A DNA stretch of 64,000 nucleotides, from the NCBI GenBank assembly GCA_002279065.1, contig NCKB01000003.1, positions 124,001 through 188,000 on the forward strand, in the 5' to 3' direction. Under the pieces are notes generated by a model. That model was not told the origin of the DNA, ran no database searches, and saw only the letters and a program-made list of their open reading frames with translations. The translations under genes and the position numbers were made by a program. Below, piece after piece: positions 26,329 through 34,803 of the stretch (within the stretch, counting starts at the first letter, position 1; each line of letters starts with the position of its first letter). Source of the stretch: Lysobacterales bacterium 15-68-25 (GTDB taxonomy: Bacteria > Pseudomonadota > Gammaproteobacteria > Xanthomonadales > Rhodanobacteraceae).

Positions 26329-26898
26329 ATGCAGCTCACGCCTCCCTCCTCCCTCGCCGGGCATTTCCTCATCGCCATGCCCAGCCTTACCGACGGGCCG
26401 TTCGCCCGTGGCGTGGTGCTGCTGTGCCAGCACGACGAGGACGGTGCCCTGGGCCTGCTGGTGAACCAGCTGTCCGAATACCGCCTCGGCGACATCCTGG
26501 CGCAGATGAAACTGGAGTGCGCCGATCCCGAGTTGGCCGACGCCCCGGTGCTGATCGGCGGCCCGATGCAGCAGGAACGCGGCTTCGTGCTGCACCGCGA
26601 GCACGGCCACTGGGAATCCAGCTTCCGCGTCAACGACGCCTGGTCGATCACCACCTCACGCGACATCCTGGCCTCGATGGCCGCCGGCGAGGGCCCGCGC
26701 CAGGCACTGCTCGCGCTCGGCTACTCCGGCTGGGGTGCCGGACAGCTCGAGCAGGAGCTGAAGGACAATGCCTGGCTGACGGTCGAGGCGAACGACCGCA
26801 TCATCTTCGACACCCCGCTGGACGAGCGCTGGAGCGCGGCCGCCGGCCTGATGGGCCTGGACCCGCTGCAGTTGCCCGGCTACGCCGGACACGCGTGA
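26329..26898 (+). CDS. YqgE/AlgH family protein (UPF0301)
   Basis: A 189-residue protein of the conserved YqgE/AlgH family. Landmarks are AGHFLIAMPSLTDGPFARGVVLLCQHDEDGALGLLVNQ at about 10-48 (in parts) and IGGPMQQERGFVLH near 76-89, plus LLALGYSGWGAGQLEQEL near 125-142. The role is unclear; in Pseudomonas AlgH touches alginate and quorum regulation. I chose the ATG at 26329; ATG 26320 three codons earlier is possible. It lies between tonB and ruvX in an operon-like row, the arrangement conserved in most gammaproteobacteria. Confidence 0.93.
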   Translation: MQLTPPSSLAGHFLIAMPSLTDGPFARGVVLLCQHDEDGALGLLVNQLSEYRLGDILAQMKLECADPELADAPVLIGGPMQQERGFVLHREHGHWESSFRVNDAWSITTSRDILASMAAGEGPRQALLALGYSGWGAGQLEQELKDNAWLTVEANDRIIFDTPLDERWSAAAGLMGLDPLQLPGYAGHA

Positions 26899-26908
26899 GC
26901 GCAGTCCG

Positions 26909-27340
26909 ATGAGCTGCGTGCTGGGCTTCGACGTCGGCAGCAAGCTGATCGGCGTCGCCGTCGGCAACCGCATCACCGGCAGCGCGCGCGCACTGGAATC
27001 GATCGCCATGCGCGACGGACAGCCGGACTGGAGTGCGCTGGACCGGCTGCAACAGGGCTGGTCGCCGGACACCCTGGTGGTCGGGTTGCCGCTGGACCTG
27101 GAGGGCGGCGAGCAGCCGGCCAGCCGCCTGGCCCGGCGTTTCGCCGACGCCGTGCGCACGCGCTACGGCATGCCGGTCGCCCTGGTCGACGAGCGCCACA
27201 GTTCGCGCGAAGCCTCGCGGCGCTTCGCCGACGCCCGCGCCGCCGGGCTCAAGCGGCGCCGCGACGGCGCACGGATCGACGCCGAGGCTGCCGCCGTCAT
27301 CCTCGAACGCTGGCTGGCCGAAGCCGGCCCATCCCACTGA
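26909..27340 (+). CDS. ruvX: Putative pre-16S rRNA nuclease / Holliday junction resolvase YqgF
   Basis: A 143-residue RNase-H-fold protein. It opens with LGFDVGSKLIGVAVGN (residues 5-20), where D8 is the first catalytic acid. It continues with LVVGLPLDLEGGEQPASRLARRFADAV (about 56-82), LVDERHSSREA (about 93-103, with the D and E pair) and IDAEAAAVILERWL. YqgF takes part in 5' maturation of 16S rRNA. The gene is 10 bp downstream of yqgE and 26 bp upstream of pyrB. Confidence 0.94.
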   Translation: MSCVLGFDVGSKLIGVAVGNRITGSARALESIAMRDGQPDWSALDRLQQGWSPDTLVVGLPLDLEGGEQPASRLARRFADAVRTRYGMPVALVDERHSSREASRRFADARAAGLKRRRDGARIDAEAAAVILERWLAEAGPSH

Positions 27341-27366
27341 CCTCTCACCTCGCCGACCGGACCGCC

Positions 27367-28293
27367 ATGAGCTCACGCCTGCGCCATCTCACCACGCTGG
27401 AAAACCTGTCGCGCCCGACCATCGAGCGCCTGCTCGACCGCGCGGTGGCGCTGCGCGACGCCTGCGCGCACGGCACGCGCAAGATCGACGTGCTGTCCGG
27501 ACGCACCGTGCTCAACCTGTTCTTCGAGCCTTCCACCCGCACGCGCACCTCGTTCGAGCTGGCGGCGCGCCGGCTGGGCGCCGACGTGGTGAACTTCGAC
27601 ATCGGCTTCTCCTCGGCCAACAAGGGCGAGGAGCTGTACGACACCCTGCACACGCTGGAGGCCATGCACCTGGACGCCATCGTGGTCCGCCACAAGGTCT
27701 CCGGCACCCCGGACGAACTGGTGCGCCATGCCATGAGCGGGGTATCGGTGATCAACGCCGGCGACGGCAACCGCGCCCATCCCACCCAGGGGCTGCTTGA
27801 CCTGCTGACCATTCGCCAGCACCGCCCCGACTTCGAGAGTCTCAGCGTGGTCATCTGCGGCGACGTGAAGCACTCGCGCGTGGCCCGCTCGGACGTGCAC
27901 GCGCTGTCCGCGATGGGCGTGACCGACATCCGCCTGTGCGGCCCGGCCGCGCTGATGCCGGAAGCGGCCGAGTTCCCGCAGTGCCGATTCTTCGACGATT
28001 TCGACCAGGCAATCGCCGGCGTGGACGCGGTGATCATGCTGCGGCTGCAGAAGGAGCGCATGGCTCAGACCGAACTGCCCGACGAGGCCGCCTATTTCCG
28101 CCAGTTCGGACTGGACACGCGCCGGCTGGCACTGGCCCGGAAGGGCTGTCTGGTGATGCATCCCGGGCCGATCAACCGCGGCATCGAGATCGCGCCGGAG
28201 GTGGCCGACGGCGCGCAGTCGCGCATCCTCGAGCAGGTCGGCAATGGCGTGTTCATGCGCATGGCGGTGCTCAGCGAGCTGCTCGCGCGCTGA
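27367..28293 (+). CDS. pyrB: Aspartate carbamoyltransferase catalytic subunit PyrB
   Basis: A 308-residue transcarbamoylase that condenses carbamoyl phosphate with aspartate in pyrimidine synthesis. Carbamoyl-phosphate motif FFEPSTRTRTSFE is at about 50-62, HPTQGLLDLLTI near 138-149 and LMVHPGPINRGIEI (as VMHPGPINRG) near 262-271. In pseudomonads pyrB is followed by an inactive dihydroorotase pyrC'. Here neither pyrC' nor the regulatory pyrI is adjacent, so the enzyme is either unaided or has a remote partner. The second pyrimidine gene in this window, pyrF, is 24 kb away. Confidence 0.97.
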   Translation: MSSRLRHLTTLENLSRPTIERLLDRAVALRDACAHGTRKIDVLSGRTVLNLFFEPSTRTRTSFELAARRLGADVVNFDIGFSSANKGEELYDTLHTLEAMHLDAIVVRHKVSGTPDELVRHAMSGVSVINAGDGNRAHPTQGLLDLLTIRQHRPDFESLSVVICGDVKHSRVARSDVHALSAMGVTDIRLCGPAALMPEAAEFPQCRFFDDFDQAIAGVDAVIMLRLQKERMAQTELPDEAAYFRQFGLDTRRLALARKGCLVMHPGPINRGIEIAPEVADGAQSRILEQVGNGVFMRMAVLSELLAR

Positions 28294-28360
28294 GCCGGAA
28301 AGGGCAAACCACGTGGCGGCATAATGGATGCCGCGACACCACACTGAAACGGGGAAGACT

Positions 28361-30142
28361 ATGCGACCGATGAAGCGCGCTCTGGCGCTGGGCGTGGCCG
28401 GCATCCTGCTGGCCGCCTGCAGTCACAAGGACAAGGATGCACCGCTGGCGTTCGTGCCGGCCGACACGCCGTACGTGGCCGCCAACCTCGACGTGCTCGA
28501 TGACAGCACGCGCGAGGCGCTGTTCGCCCAGGCCAATGCCCAGCTGCCGGCCCAGGTCGCCCAGATGAAGGCGGCGGCGGACGAACTGAAGGCCAAGGAT
28601 CCGGACGCCGCCAACCTGCTGCGCGCCTTCGCCGCCGAGTTCGACGGCAAGACCATCGAGCAGTTCGCCAAGGACACCGGGCTGGACACCAAGGGCTACT
28701 CGGCCTTCTACGGCCTCGGCCTGGCCCCGGTGGCGCGCTTCCAGCTCAGCGACCCGGCCGCCTTCGACGCCTTCATCGGCCGGCTGGAGAGTGCCTACGG
28801 CAAGAAGCTCGACATCGCCAAGGTCGGCGGTACCAGCTACCGCCGCTACGTGTCGAAGGAGTCGGGCACCGAGGTGATCCTCGCCACGGTCGGCAAGCAG
28901 GGCGTGGCCGCGCTGCTGCCGGCGGACGCCTCCGACCACTTGCTGCGTGAGGCGCTCGGACTGGACCGCCCGGCCAAGAGCCTGCAGGACGACGGTCGCC
29001 TGGCCACGCTGGCCAAGACCAAGGGCTACGGCAAGCAGGCCGTCGGCCTGGTCGACCTCACCCGCCTGCTGCCGCTGATCGCCAGCGGCAAGGACCCGCT
29101 GTTCCTGGCCATGTTCAAGGCCCACGCCGAGGCCGAGTCGGCCAAGACCGGCGAGCCGGTGGCCAACCAGATGCAGATTCCCGCCTCGTGCCAGACCGAT
29201 GCCGCCCGTATCGCGGCGCGGGTGCCGGCGCTGAGCTTCGGCTATACCCGCCTGGACGCCAAGCACCAGGACATGCGCATGGACCTGTCGCTGGCCAGCG
29301 ACATCACCCAGGCGTTCTCCGGACTGAAGGTGAACCTGCCGGGCCTCGGCACCGACGGCAGTGCGCCGTTCGACGTCAGCTTCGCATTGCCGGTGGCCGA
29401 ACTGCGCGCGTTCTGGAGCGCGCAGGCCGACGCGGTGGCGGCCAAGCCGTTCACCTGCCCGGCGCTCGCCGACCTCAACGACGGCTTCGCCAAGCTCGGC
29501 CCGGCCATGCAGAAGGCGGCGATCCCGCCGTTCGGCGACCTGCTCGGCGTGCGCATCGCACTGGACAGCCTGGATGCCGGCAACGGCCAGGGCATGCCCG
29601 GCTTCACCGGCCGCCTCGTGGTCGGCACCAACAACCCGGCCGGCCTGCTGGCGATGGGCCAGATGATGACCCCCGCGCTGGCGCAGCTGAAGGTGACCGC
29701 CGACGGCAAGCCGGTCGCCCTGCCGGCGGACATGACGCGCATCCTGTCGCAGCCGGGCTGGATCGCGATGGGCGAGAAGGCGCTCGCGCTGGGCATCGGC
29801 AACGGCGAGGACGCCAAGCTGGCCGACACGCTCAAGCAGCCCGGGGGCGACGCCGGCCAGATGATGCGCCTGCACCTGGACGGCGCGATGTACCAGTCCT
29901 GGGTGAAGCTGATGATGGACAAGGCCGACAGCCTGGCGGCGATGAGCGAGGCGATGGCCAAGGCCGGCGGCAATGATGCGGACGCCGCCGCCGCAGCTTC
30001 CGCCCGCCAGCAGGCGGCGGCCCGCACCCACGCCCAGCTGGCATCGATGCAGGCGCAGGCGGCACGGGTGCAGGCGATTTCCTCCGAGGCCCACGTGGAC
30101 GGCAAGGGTCTGGTCATCACCAGCCAGACCGAGTGGAAGTAG
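28361..30142 (+). CDS. Large lipoprotein of unknown function
   Basis: A 593-residue protein with a textbook lipobox (GILLAAC, Cys20), so it should be acylated; Ser at +2 favours the outer membrane. Apart from the signal I recognise no catalytic motif. It is rich in Ala, Leu, Asp and Lys, with phrases such as FVPADTPYVAANLDVLDD near the start. That beginning resembles the DUF3352-like 'substrate-free' periplasmic proteins in which PADTP opens the fold, but I cannot confirm it. The C-terminal 60 residues are Ala/Gln-rich and helical. The start has GGGGA seven bases upstream. A strong terminator follows, so it is either monocistronic or the last gene after pyrB (67 bp gap). Confidence 0.85.
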   Translation: MRPMKRALALGVAGILLAACSHKDKDAPLAFVPADTPYVAANLDVLDDSTREALFAQANAQLPAQVAQMKAAADELKAKDPDAANLLRAFAAEFDGKTIEQFAKDTGLDTKGYSAFYGLGLAPVARFQLSDPAAFDAFIGRLESAYGKKLDIAKVGGTSYRRYVSKESGTEVILATVGKQGVAALLPADASDHLLREALGLDRPAKSLQDDGRLATLAKTKGYGKQAVGLVDLTRLLPLIASGKDPLFLAMFKAHAEAESAKTGEPVANQMQIPASCQTDAARIAARVPALSFGYTRLDAKHQDMRMDLSLASDITQAFSGLKVNLPGLGTDGSAPFDVSFALPVAELRAFWSAQADAVAAKPFTCPALADLNDGFAKLGPAMQKAAIPPFGDLLGVRIALDSLDAGNGQGMPGFTGRLVVGTNNPAGLLAMGQMMTPALAQLKVTADGKPVALPADMTRILSQPGWIAMGEKALALGIGNGEDAKLADTLKQPGGDAGQMMRLHLDGAMYQSWVKLMMDKADSLAAMSEAMAKAGGNDADAAAAASARQQAAARTHAQLASMQAQAARVQAISSEAHVDGKGLVITSQTEWK

Positions 30143-30168
30143 CACCGGCCCGAATCGCCGGTACGAGC

Positions 30169-30196
30169 AGGGGCGCCTCCAGGCGCCCCTTTTTTT
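30169..30196 (+). terminator. Rho-independent terminator after the lipoprotein gene
   Basis: A ten-base-pair stem AGGGGCGCCT / AGGCGCCCCT with a two-base loop is followed directly by seven T. It lies 27 bp downstream of the lipoprotein stop. This is the cleanest intrinsic terminator in the window. Confidence 0.93.
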
Positions 30197-30353
30197 CGTG
30201 AGTCCGGCGTGATCGGCTCCTTCGCATGCTTGATGGTCCGCTGAATGCGACCGATGGCGGGCGACAGAGCCTTCACGGCGGCGCTGTTGCGATGACCACA
30301 CGGACGCCGCAGGCATCCGGGCAAGCCATCACGACAGCAAGGAGGGTTCCCCC

Positions 30354-30722
30354 ATGCGCCATTCCACGATCCGCAACAACCTGTCCACCGCCATCCTGGT
30401 CGCCGCGCTCGGCGCCGTGCCGCTGGCGCAGGCGAATGCCCAGGACCCGTCGGCCGGGACGCAGATGAAATCCGACATGCACAAGGTGGAGCGCGCCACG
30501 TCCGACGCGTGGATCACCACCAAGGTCAAATCGGAGTTCGCCACCACCAAGGGCGTGGACGCCACCGACATCTCGGTCACCACCAGGCAGGGCCACGTGA
30601 TGCTGAGCGGCACCGTGTCGGGCGAGTCGGAGATCACCGCCGCCAGGGAAGTGGCGATGAAGGTGAAGGGCGTGAAGAGCGTCGACACCAGTGGCCTGAA
30701 GATCACTCCGGGCGACGACTGA
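30354..30722 (+). CDS. Periplasmic BON-domain protein (OsmY-like)
   Basis: A 122-residue exported protein with a signal peptide (cleavage near ANAQ-D, residue 30) and one BON domain (about 50-118). The domain pattern is DAWITTKVKSEFATTKGVDATDISVTTRQGHVMLSGTV (in parts), ending with KVKGVKSVDTSGLKI. BON domains bind phospholipid or other hydrophobic surfaces; OsmY relatives respond to osmotic and envelope stress. A strong AAGGAGG lies eight bases before the ATG. It is bounded by terminators on both sides, so it is a monocistronic unit. Confidence 0.92.
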   Translation: MRHSTIRNNLSTAILVAALGAVPLAQANAQDPSAGTQMKSDMHKVERATSDAWITTKVKSEFATTKGVDATDISVTTRQGHVMLSGTVSGESEITAAREVAMKVKGVKSVDTSGLKITPGDD

Positions 30723-30742
30723 TCCAGCGGCCTCCACCCATG

Positions 30743-30769
30743 AAAAAGGCGCCCGGCGGGCGCCTTTTT
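30743..30769. terminator. Bidirectional terminator between the BON gene and pilU
   Basis: AAAAAGGCGCC-CGGCG-GGCGCCTTTTT: a six-base GC stem extended by A5/T5, symmetric on both strands. It serves the BON gene on the plus strand and pilU on the minus strand. It is 20-22 bp beyond both stops. Confidence 0.93.
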
Positions 30770-30791
30770 CGCACCATCGCAGATCGCCCGA

Positions 30792-31958
30792 TCAGCGCTG
30801 CAGCAGGCCGCCGCCGAACTGCTGCTTGTCGCGGGTTTCCTCCAGCTCCACGCCTTCCAGGCCCTGCGACAGGGTGTGCGCGTCGCCGCCCTGGGCCAGC
30901 TTGATGCGCAGGCGCACCTCGTTGGAGCTGTCGGCGTGGCGCAGCGCGTCCTCGTAGGAGATCTCGCCGGCGTGGTACAGCTCCACCAGGCTCTGGTCGA
31001 AGGTGCGCATGCCAAGATTGGTCGATTCCTTCATGACCTCCTTGAGCTTGTGCACCTCGCCCTGGCGGATGTAGTCCTGCACCAGCGGCGTGCCCAGCAG
31101 CACTTCCACCGCCACCCGGCGCGCCTTGCCGTCCGGGGTCGGGATCAGCTGCTGCGCGACGATGCCCTTGAGGTTCAGCGACAGGTCCATGAACAGCTGC
31201 TGCCGGCGGTCTTCCGGGAAGAAGTGCAGGATGCGGTCCATCGCCTGGTTGGCGTTGTTCGCATGCAGCGTGCACAGGCACAGGTGGCCGGTCTCGGAGA
31301 AGTTGATCGCGTGCTCCATCGTCTCGCGGGTACGCACCTCGCCGATCATGATCACGTCCGGCGCCTGACGCAGGGTGTTCTTCAGCGCGTTGTCCCAGCT
31401 GTCGGTATCGATGCCGATCTCGCGCTGGGTGATGATGCAGCCCTCGTGCTTGTGCACGTACTCGATCGGGTCCTCGATGGTGATGATGTGACCGGTCGAG
31501 TTCTGGTTGCGATAACCGATCATCGAGGCCAGCGAGGTCGACTTGCCGGTGCCGGTACCGCCGACGAAGATGATGATGCCGCGCTTGGTCATCGCCAGCT
31601 GCTTGATCACCGGCGGCAGCGTCAGCTCCTCGATGGTCGGGATCTTCGACTCGATCCGGCGCAGCACCATGCCGACGCAATTGCGCTGATAGAAGCACGA
31701 CACGCGGAAGCGGCCGACGCCCTGCGCGGAGATGGCGAACTGGCACTCGTGGGTCTTCTCGAACTCCTCGCGCTGCGAGGGCGTCATGATGTTCAACACC
31801 ATGTCGCGCGACTGCTGCGGGCTGAGCGGGCTCTGGGTGATCGGCACGATGCGTCCCTGCACCTTCATCGAGGGCGCCACGCCGGCCGTGATGAACAGGT
31901 CCGAGGCCTTCTTGTGGACCATCAGCTTGAGGAACGAAGTGAAGTCGAAGTCGCTCAT
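30792..31958 (-). CDS. pilU: Type IV pilus retraction ATPase PilU
   Basis: A 388-residue PilT-paralogue motor of the cytoplasmic pilus base. Walker A is GGTGTGKST (about 132-140), the Asp box ITIEDPIEYVH (about 161-171), Walker B VIMIGEVRTRETM (about 199-211) and the His box TLHANNANQAMDRI (about 227-240). The C-terminal tail beyond residue 345 (SSNEVRLRIKLAQGGDA) and overall length are typical of PilU, not PilT. It is 113 bp downstream of pilT, on the same strand. Confidence 0.97.
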   Translation of the reverse strand: MSDFDFTSFLKLMVHKKASDLFITAGVAPSMKVQGRIVPITQSPLSPQQSRDMVLNIMTPSQREEFEKTHECQFAISAQGVGRFRVSCFYQRNCVGMVLRRIESKIPTIEELTLPPVIKQLAMTKRGIIIFVGGTGTGKSTSLASMIGYRNQNSTGHIITIEDPIEYVHKHEGCIITQREIGIDTDSWDNALKNTLRQAPDVIMIGEVRTRETMEHAINFSETGHLCLCTLHANNANQAMDRILHFFPEDRRQQLFMDLSLNLKGIVAQQLIPTPDGKARRVAVEVLLGTPLVQDYIRQGEVHKLKEVMKESTNLGMRTFDQSLVELYHAGEISYEDALRHADSSNEVRLRIKLAQGGDAHTLSQGLEGVELEETRDKQQFGGGLLQR

Positions 31959-31964
31959 GGGTCC

Positions 31965-32064
31965 CCCCGGGACAGGGAATAGGGAGTGATGAACCGAGGA
32001 TAGGAGAGCGGGAACGGTGCGGCCTGTGATCGCGGTTGGCTTTTCCCGTTCCCCGCCCCCTTAT
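31965..32064. repeat. Imperfect inverted purine/pyrimidine repeat in the pilT-pilU gap
   Basis: The gap holds a purine-rich segment (GGATAGGAGAGCGGGAACGG near 32000-32019) and a pyrimidine-rich segment near 32044-32069. Read backwards, the second resembles the first (GGATAAGGGGGCGGGGAACGG). The two can pair imperfectly. No gene-like frame is present. Such G/A-rich inverted pieces recur between genes in this window, at the ldcA-ribBX gap too. Limits are approximate. Confidence 0.4.
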
Positions 32065-32071
32065 CCCCCGA

Positions 32072-33109
32072 TCACTTGAAGATGTCCTTGTTCTTGGCGT
32101 AGGCGTACGCCTCCTGGCGTGCCACCAGGCCGCGCTTGACCAGGTCCTGCAGGTTCTGGTCGAGCGTCTGCATGCCGTACTGCTGTCCGGTCTGGATCGA
32201 CGAGTACATCTGCGCGACCTTGTCCTCGCGGATCAGGTTGCGGATGGCCGGGATGCCGACCATGATCTCGTGCGCCGCCATGCGCCCGCCGCCGACCTTC
32301 TTCAGCAGCGACTGCGAGATCACCGCGCGCAGGGACTCGGACAGCATCGAGCGAACCATCGGCTTCTCGCCGGCCGGAAACACGTCGATGATGCGGTCCA
32401 CCGTCTTGGCCGCCGAGCTGGTGTGCAGGGTGCCGAACACCAGGTGGCCGGTTTCCGCGGCGGTCAGCGCCAGGCGGATCGTCTCCAGGTCGCGCAGCTC
32501 GCCGACCAGGATGTAGTCCGGATCTTCGCGCAGCGCCGAGCGCAGCGCTTCGTTGAAGCCGTGCGTGTCGCGGTGCACCTCGCGCTGGTTGACCAGGCAC
32601 TTCTGCGAGGTGTGCACGAACTCGATCGGGTCCTCGATCGTGAGCATGTGGCCGTATTCGGTCTTGTTGATGTGGTCGACCATCGCGGCCAGCGTGGTGG
32701 ACTTGCCCGAGCCGGTCGGCCCGGTCACCAGGATCAGGCCCTGCGGCTGCTCGATCAGCTCGCGGAAGATCTTCGGCGCACCGAGGTCTTCCAGCGTCAG
32801 CACCTCCGACGGAATGGTACGGAACACCGCACCGGCGCCGCGGTTCTGGTTGAACGCATTGACGCGGAAGCGCGCCAGGCCGGGGATCTCGAACGAGAAG
32901 TCGGTCTCGTAGAACTCTTCGTAATCGCGACGCTGCTTGTCCGACATGATGTCGTAGATCAGCGAGTGCACCTGCTTGTGCTCGAGCGCCGGGATGTTGA
33001 TGCGGCGCACGTCGCCGTCGACCCGGATCATCGGCGGCAGGCCGGCCGACAAATGCAGGTCCGACGCCTTGTTCTTCACCGAGAAGGCGAGCAGTTCGGC
33101 GATATCCAT
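32072..33109 (-). CDS. pilT: Type IV pilus retraction ATPase PilT
   Basis: A 345-residue hexameric retraction motor. It begins MDIAELLAFSVKNKASDLHLSAG, as PilT does. Walker A is GPTGSGKSTT (about 130-139), the Asp box LTIEDPIEFVH (about 158-168), Walker B ILVGELRDLETI (about 196-207) and the His box TLHTSSAAKTVDRII (about 225-239). The C-terminal AIRNLIRE retraction motif is near 285-292. The start at 33109 is the only one matching the family N-terminus; the open frame upstream runs antisense to proC. Confidence 0.98.
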   Translation of the reverse strand: MDIAELLAFSVKNKASDLHLSAGLPPMIRVDGDVRRINIPALEHKQVHSLIYDIMSDKQRRDYEEFYETDFSFEIPGLARFRVNAFNQNRGAGAVFRTIPSEVLTLEDLGAPKIFRELIEQPQGLILVTGPTGSGKSTTLAAMVDHINKTEYGHMLTIEDPIEFVHTSQKCLVNQREVHRDTHGFNEALRSALREDPDYILVGELRDLETIRLALTAAETGHLVFGTLHTSSAAKTVDRIIDVFPAGEKPMVRSMLSESLRAVISQSLLKKVGGGRMAAHEIMVGIPAIRNLIREDKVAQMYSSIQTGQQYGMQTLDQNLQDLVKRGLVARQEAYAYAKNKDIFK

Positions 33110-33373
33110 CGGGTGTTTCCCCCTCAAAACCGATCGTCTGGAATGGCAGCGGCGCCGGGTGGACGATGCGGCGGCATCATGCCCCCGGCGCTCTTCGCGG
33201 TGTGTTCCCGCGCGGCGCCGGCAGCGTGAAGCAACCCCGGACTTCCCCCTTCCGCAACGGCTCGATACTACTCGCCGCAAGGCCGCCGCGACCAGTCCTC
33301 GACAGCGGTTTTGCAACGCATGCACAGGCAGGTGCGCTAAGGTAACCGGCTGACGATCTGCAAAGGAGCGAAC

Positions 33374-34192
33374 ATGACACGCATCGCCTTCATCGGTGGC
33401 GGCAACATGGCCCGCAGCCTCATTGGCGGCCTGCTCCGCACAGGCGTGCCCGCCTCCTCGATCACCGTCTCCGACCCGCAGCCCGAGGGTCGTCAGGCGC
33501 TGTCGCGGGAGTTCGGAGTCGCCACCTACGCCGAGAACCGGCTGGCCGCGGCCGACGCCGAGGTGGTGCTGCTGGCGGTCAAGCCGCAGGTGATGCCGGC
33601 GATCCGCGAGGAACTGCGCGAAGCCTTCCAGCGCCAGCGGCCACTGCTGATCTCGATCGCCGCGGGCGTCCGGATCGATCAGCTCGAACGCTGGTTCGGC
33701 GCCCTGCCGATCGTGCGCTGCATGCCCAATACCCCGGCCCTGATCGGCGCCGGAGCCACCGGCCTGTGCGCCAATGCCCGGGTCAGCCCGCCGCAGCGCG
33801 CGCAGGCACAGCACATACTCGATGCCGCCGGCCTGACCCGCTGGGTCGACGACGAGGCGCTGATGGACACGGTGACCGGCATCGCCGGCTCGGCGCCGGC
33901 CTACTTCTTCGCCTTGGTCGAAGCGCTGGAGGATGCCGCCGTGGCCCAGGGCATGGATCGCGACACCGCCCGTGCGCTGGCCGCGCAGACCTGCCTGGGC
34001 GCCGGGCGCATGCTGACCGAGAGCGGCGAGGCACCGTCGGAGCTGCGCCGCCGCGTCACCTCGCCCAACGGCACCACCCAGGCGGCGCTGGAGAGCTTCG
34101 CACGCGACGACCTGCCCGGTATCGTGGCGCGGGCGGTGGCCGCCGCCACCCGCCGCGGCGGCGAACTGGCCGCGGAACTGGACAAGACCTGA
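33374..34192 (+). CDS. proC: Pyrroline-5-carboxylate reductase ProC
   Basis: A 272-residue NAD(P)H-dependent reductase making proline. The Rossmann loop IAFIGGGNMARSLIGGLL is at residues 4-21, VVLLAVKPQVM near 58-68, RCMPNTPALIGAGATGL near 115-131, and the C-terminal LTESGEAPSELRRRVTSPNGTTQAALE near 215-241 (in parts). AAGGAG lies six bases before the ATG. In many relatives yggS stands between pilT and proC; here 264 bp without a gene separate them. Confidence 0.97.
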   Translation: MTRIAFIGGGNMARSLIGGLLRTGVPASSITVSDPQPEGRQALSREFGVATYAENRLAAADAEVVLLAVKPQVMPAIREELREAFQRQRPLLISIAAGVRIDQLERWFGALPIVRCMPNTPALIGAGATGLCANARVSPPQRAQAQHILDAAGLTRWVDDEALMDTVTGIAGSAPAYFFALVEALEDAAVAQGMDRDTARALAAQTCLGAGRMLTESGEAPSELRRRVTSPNGTTQAALESFARDDLPGIVARAVAAATRRGGELAAELDKT

Positions 34193-34208
34193 GCCCGGAA
34201 CGACCGAC

Positions 34209-34784
34209 GTGACCTACCTGCTCAATGCCCTCTCGGTGATCCTCCAGCTGGCTTTCAGCATGGTGGCTACGCTATTCGTGCTGCGCCTGCTGGCCGAGGC
34301 GTCCCGCGCCGACTTCCACAACCCGCTCAGCCAGTTCCTGTACAAGGCCACCAACCCGGTGCTGGCGCCGATCCGGCGGGTGGTCCCCAACTGGCGCCGG
34401 ATCAACCTCGCCGCCGTGCTGCTGGCATGGCTGGTGATGGTGCTGGAACGCGCGGCGCTGTTCGCCCTGATGGGTGTGGCGCCGCACGTCGCCGGCCTGC
34501 TGCTGCTGGGCGCCGCCGACCTGATCGACTTCGTGCTGCTGTTCTACCTGGTGCTGATCTTCGGCTGGTCGCTGCTGAGCATGCTGCAGGTCGATCCGTA
34601 CCAGCCGCTGATGCGCATGGCCGGCGCCATCGTGGAGCCGCTGCTGAGACCGCTGCGCGGCAAGCTCACCGCCGGCATGCTGGATTTCTCGCCGATGGTG
34701 GTGATGCTGGGCCTGATCCTGGCCCGCATCCTGATCGCGGCGCCGTTGATCGATGCAGGCACGGCGCTGACCCTCGGCCGCTGA
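34209..34784 (+). CDS. YggT family membrane protein (GTG start)
   Basis: A 191-residue inner-membrane protein of the YggT family. Four or five hydrophobic segments are visible, at about 7-27, 65-90, 95-120 and 160-182. Two copies of the YggT repeat stand around the phrases NPLSQFLYKATNPVLAPIRRVVP (about 37-59, in parts) and YQPLMRMAGAIVEPLLRPLR (about 134-153). The role is unknown; it is tied to osmotic or ion homeostasis in some bacteria. It starts 16 bp after proC, with which it forms the usual pair. Confidence 0.94.
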   Translation: MTYLLNALSVILQLAFSMVATLFVLRLLAEASRADFHNPLSQFLYKATNPVLAPIRRVVPNWRRINLAAVLLAWLVMVLERAALFALMGVAPHVAGLLLLGAADLIDFVLLFYLVLIFGWSLLSMLQVDPYQPLMRMAGAIVEPLLRPLRGKLTAGMLDFSPMVVMLGLILARILIAAPLIDAGTALTLGR

Positions 34785-34803
34785 AGCCGCGCCTGCCGGC
34801 CGC

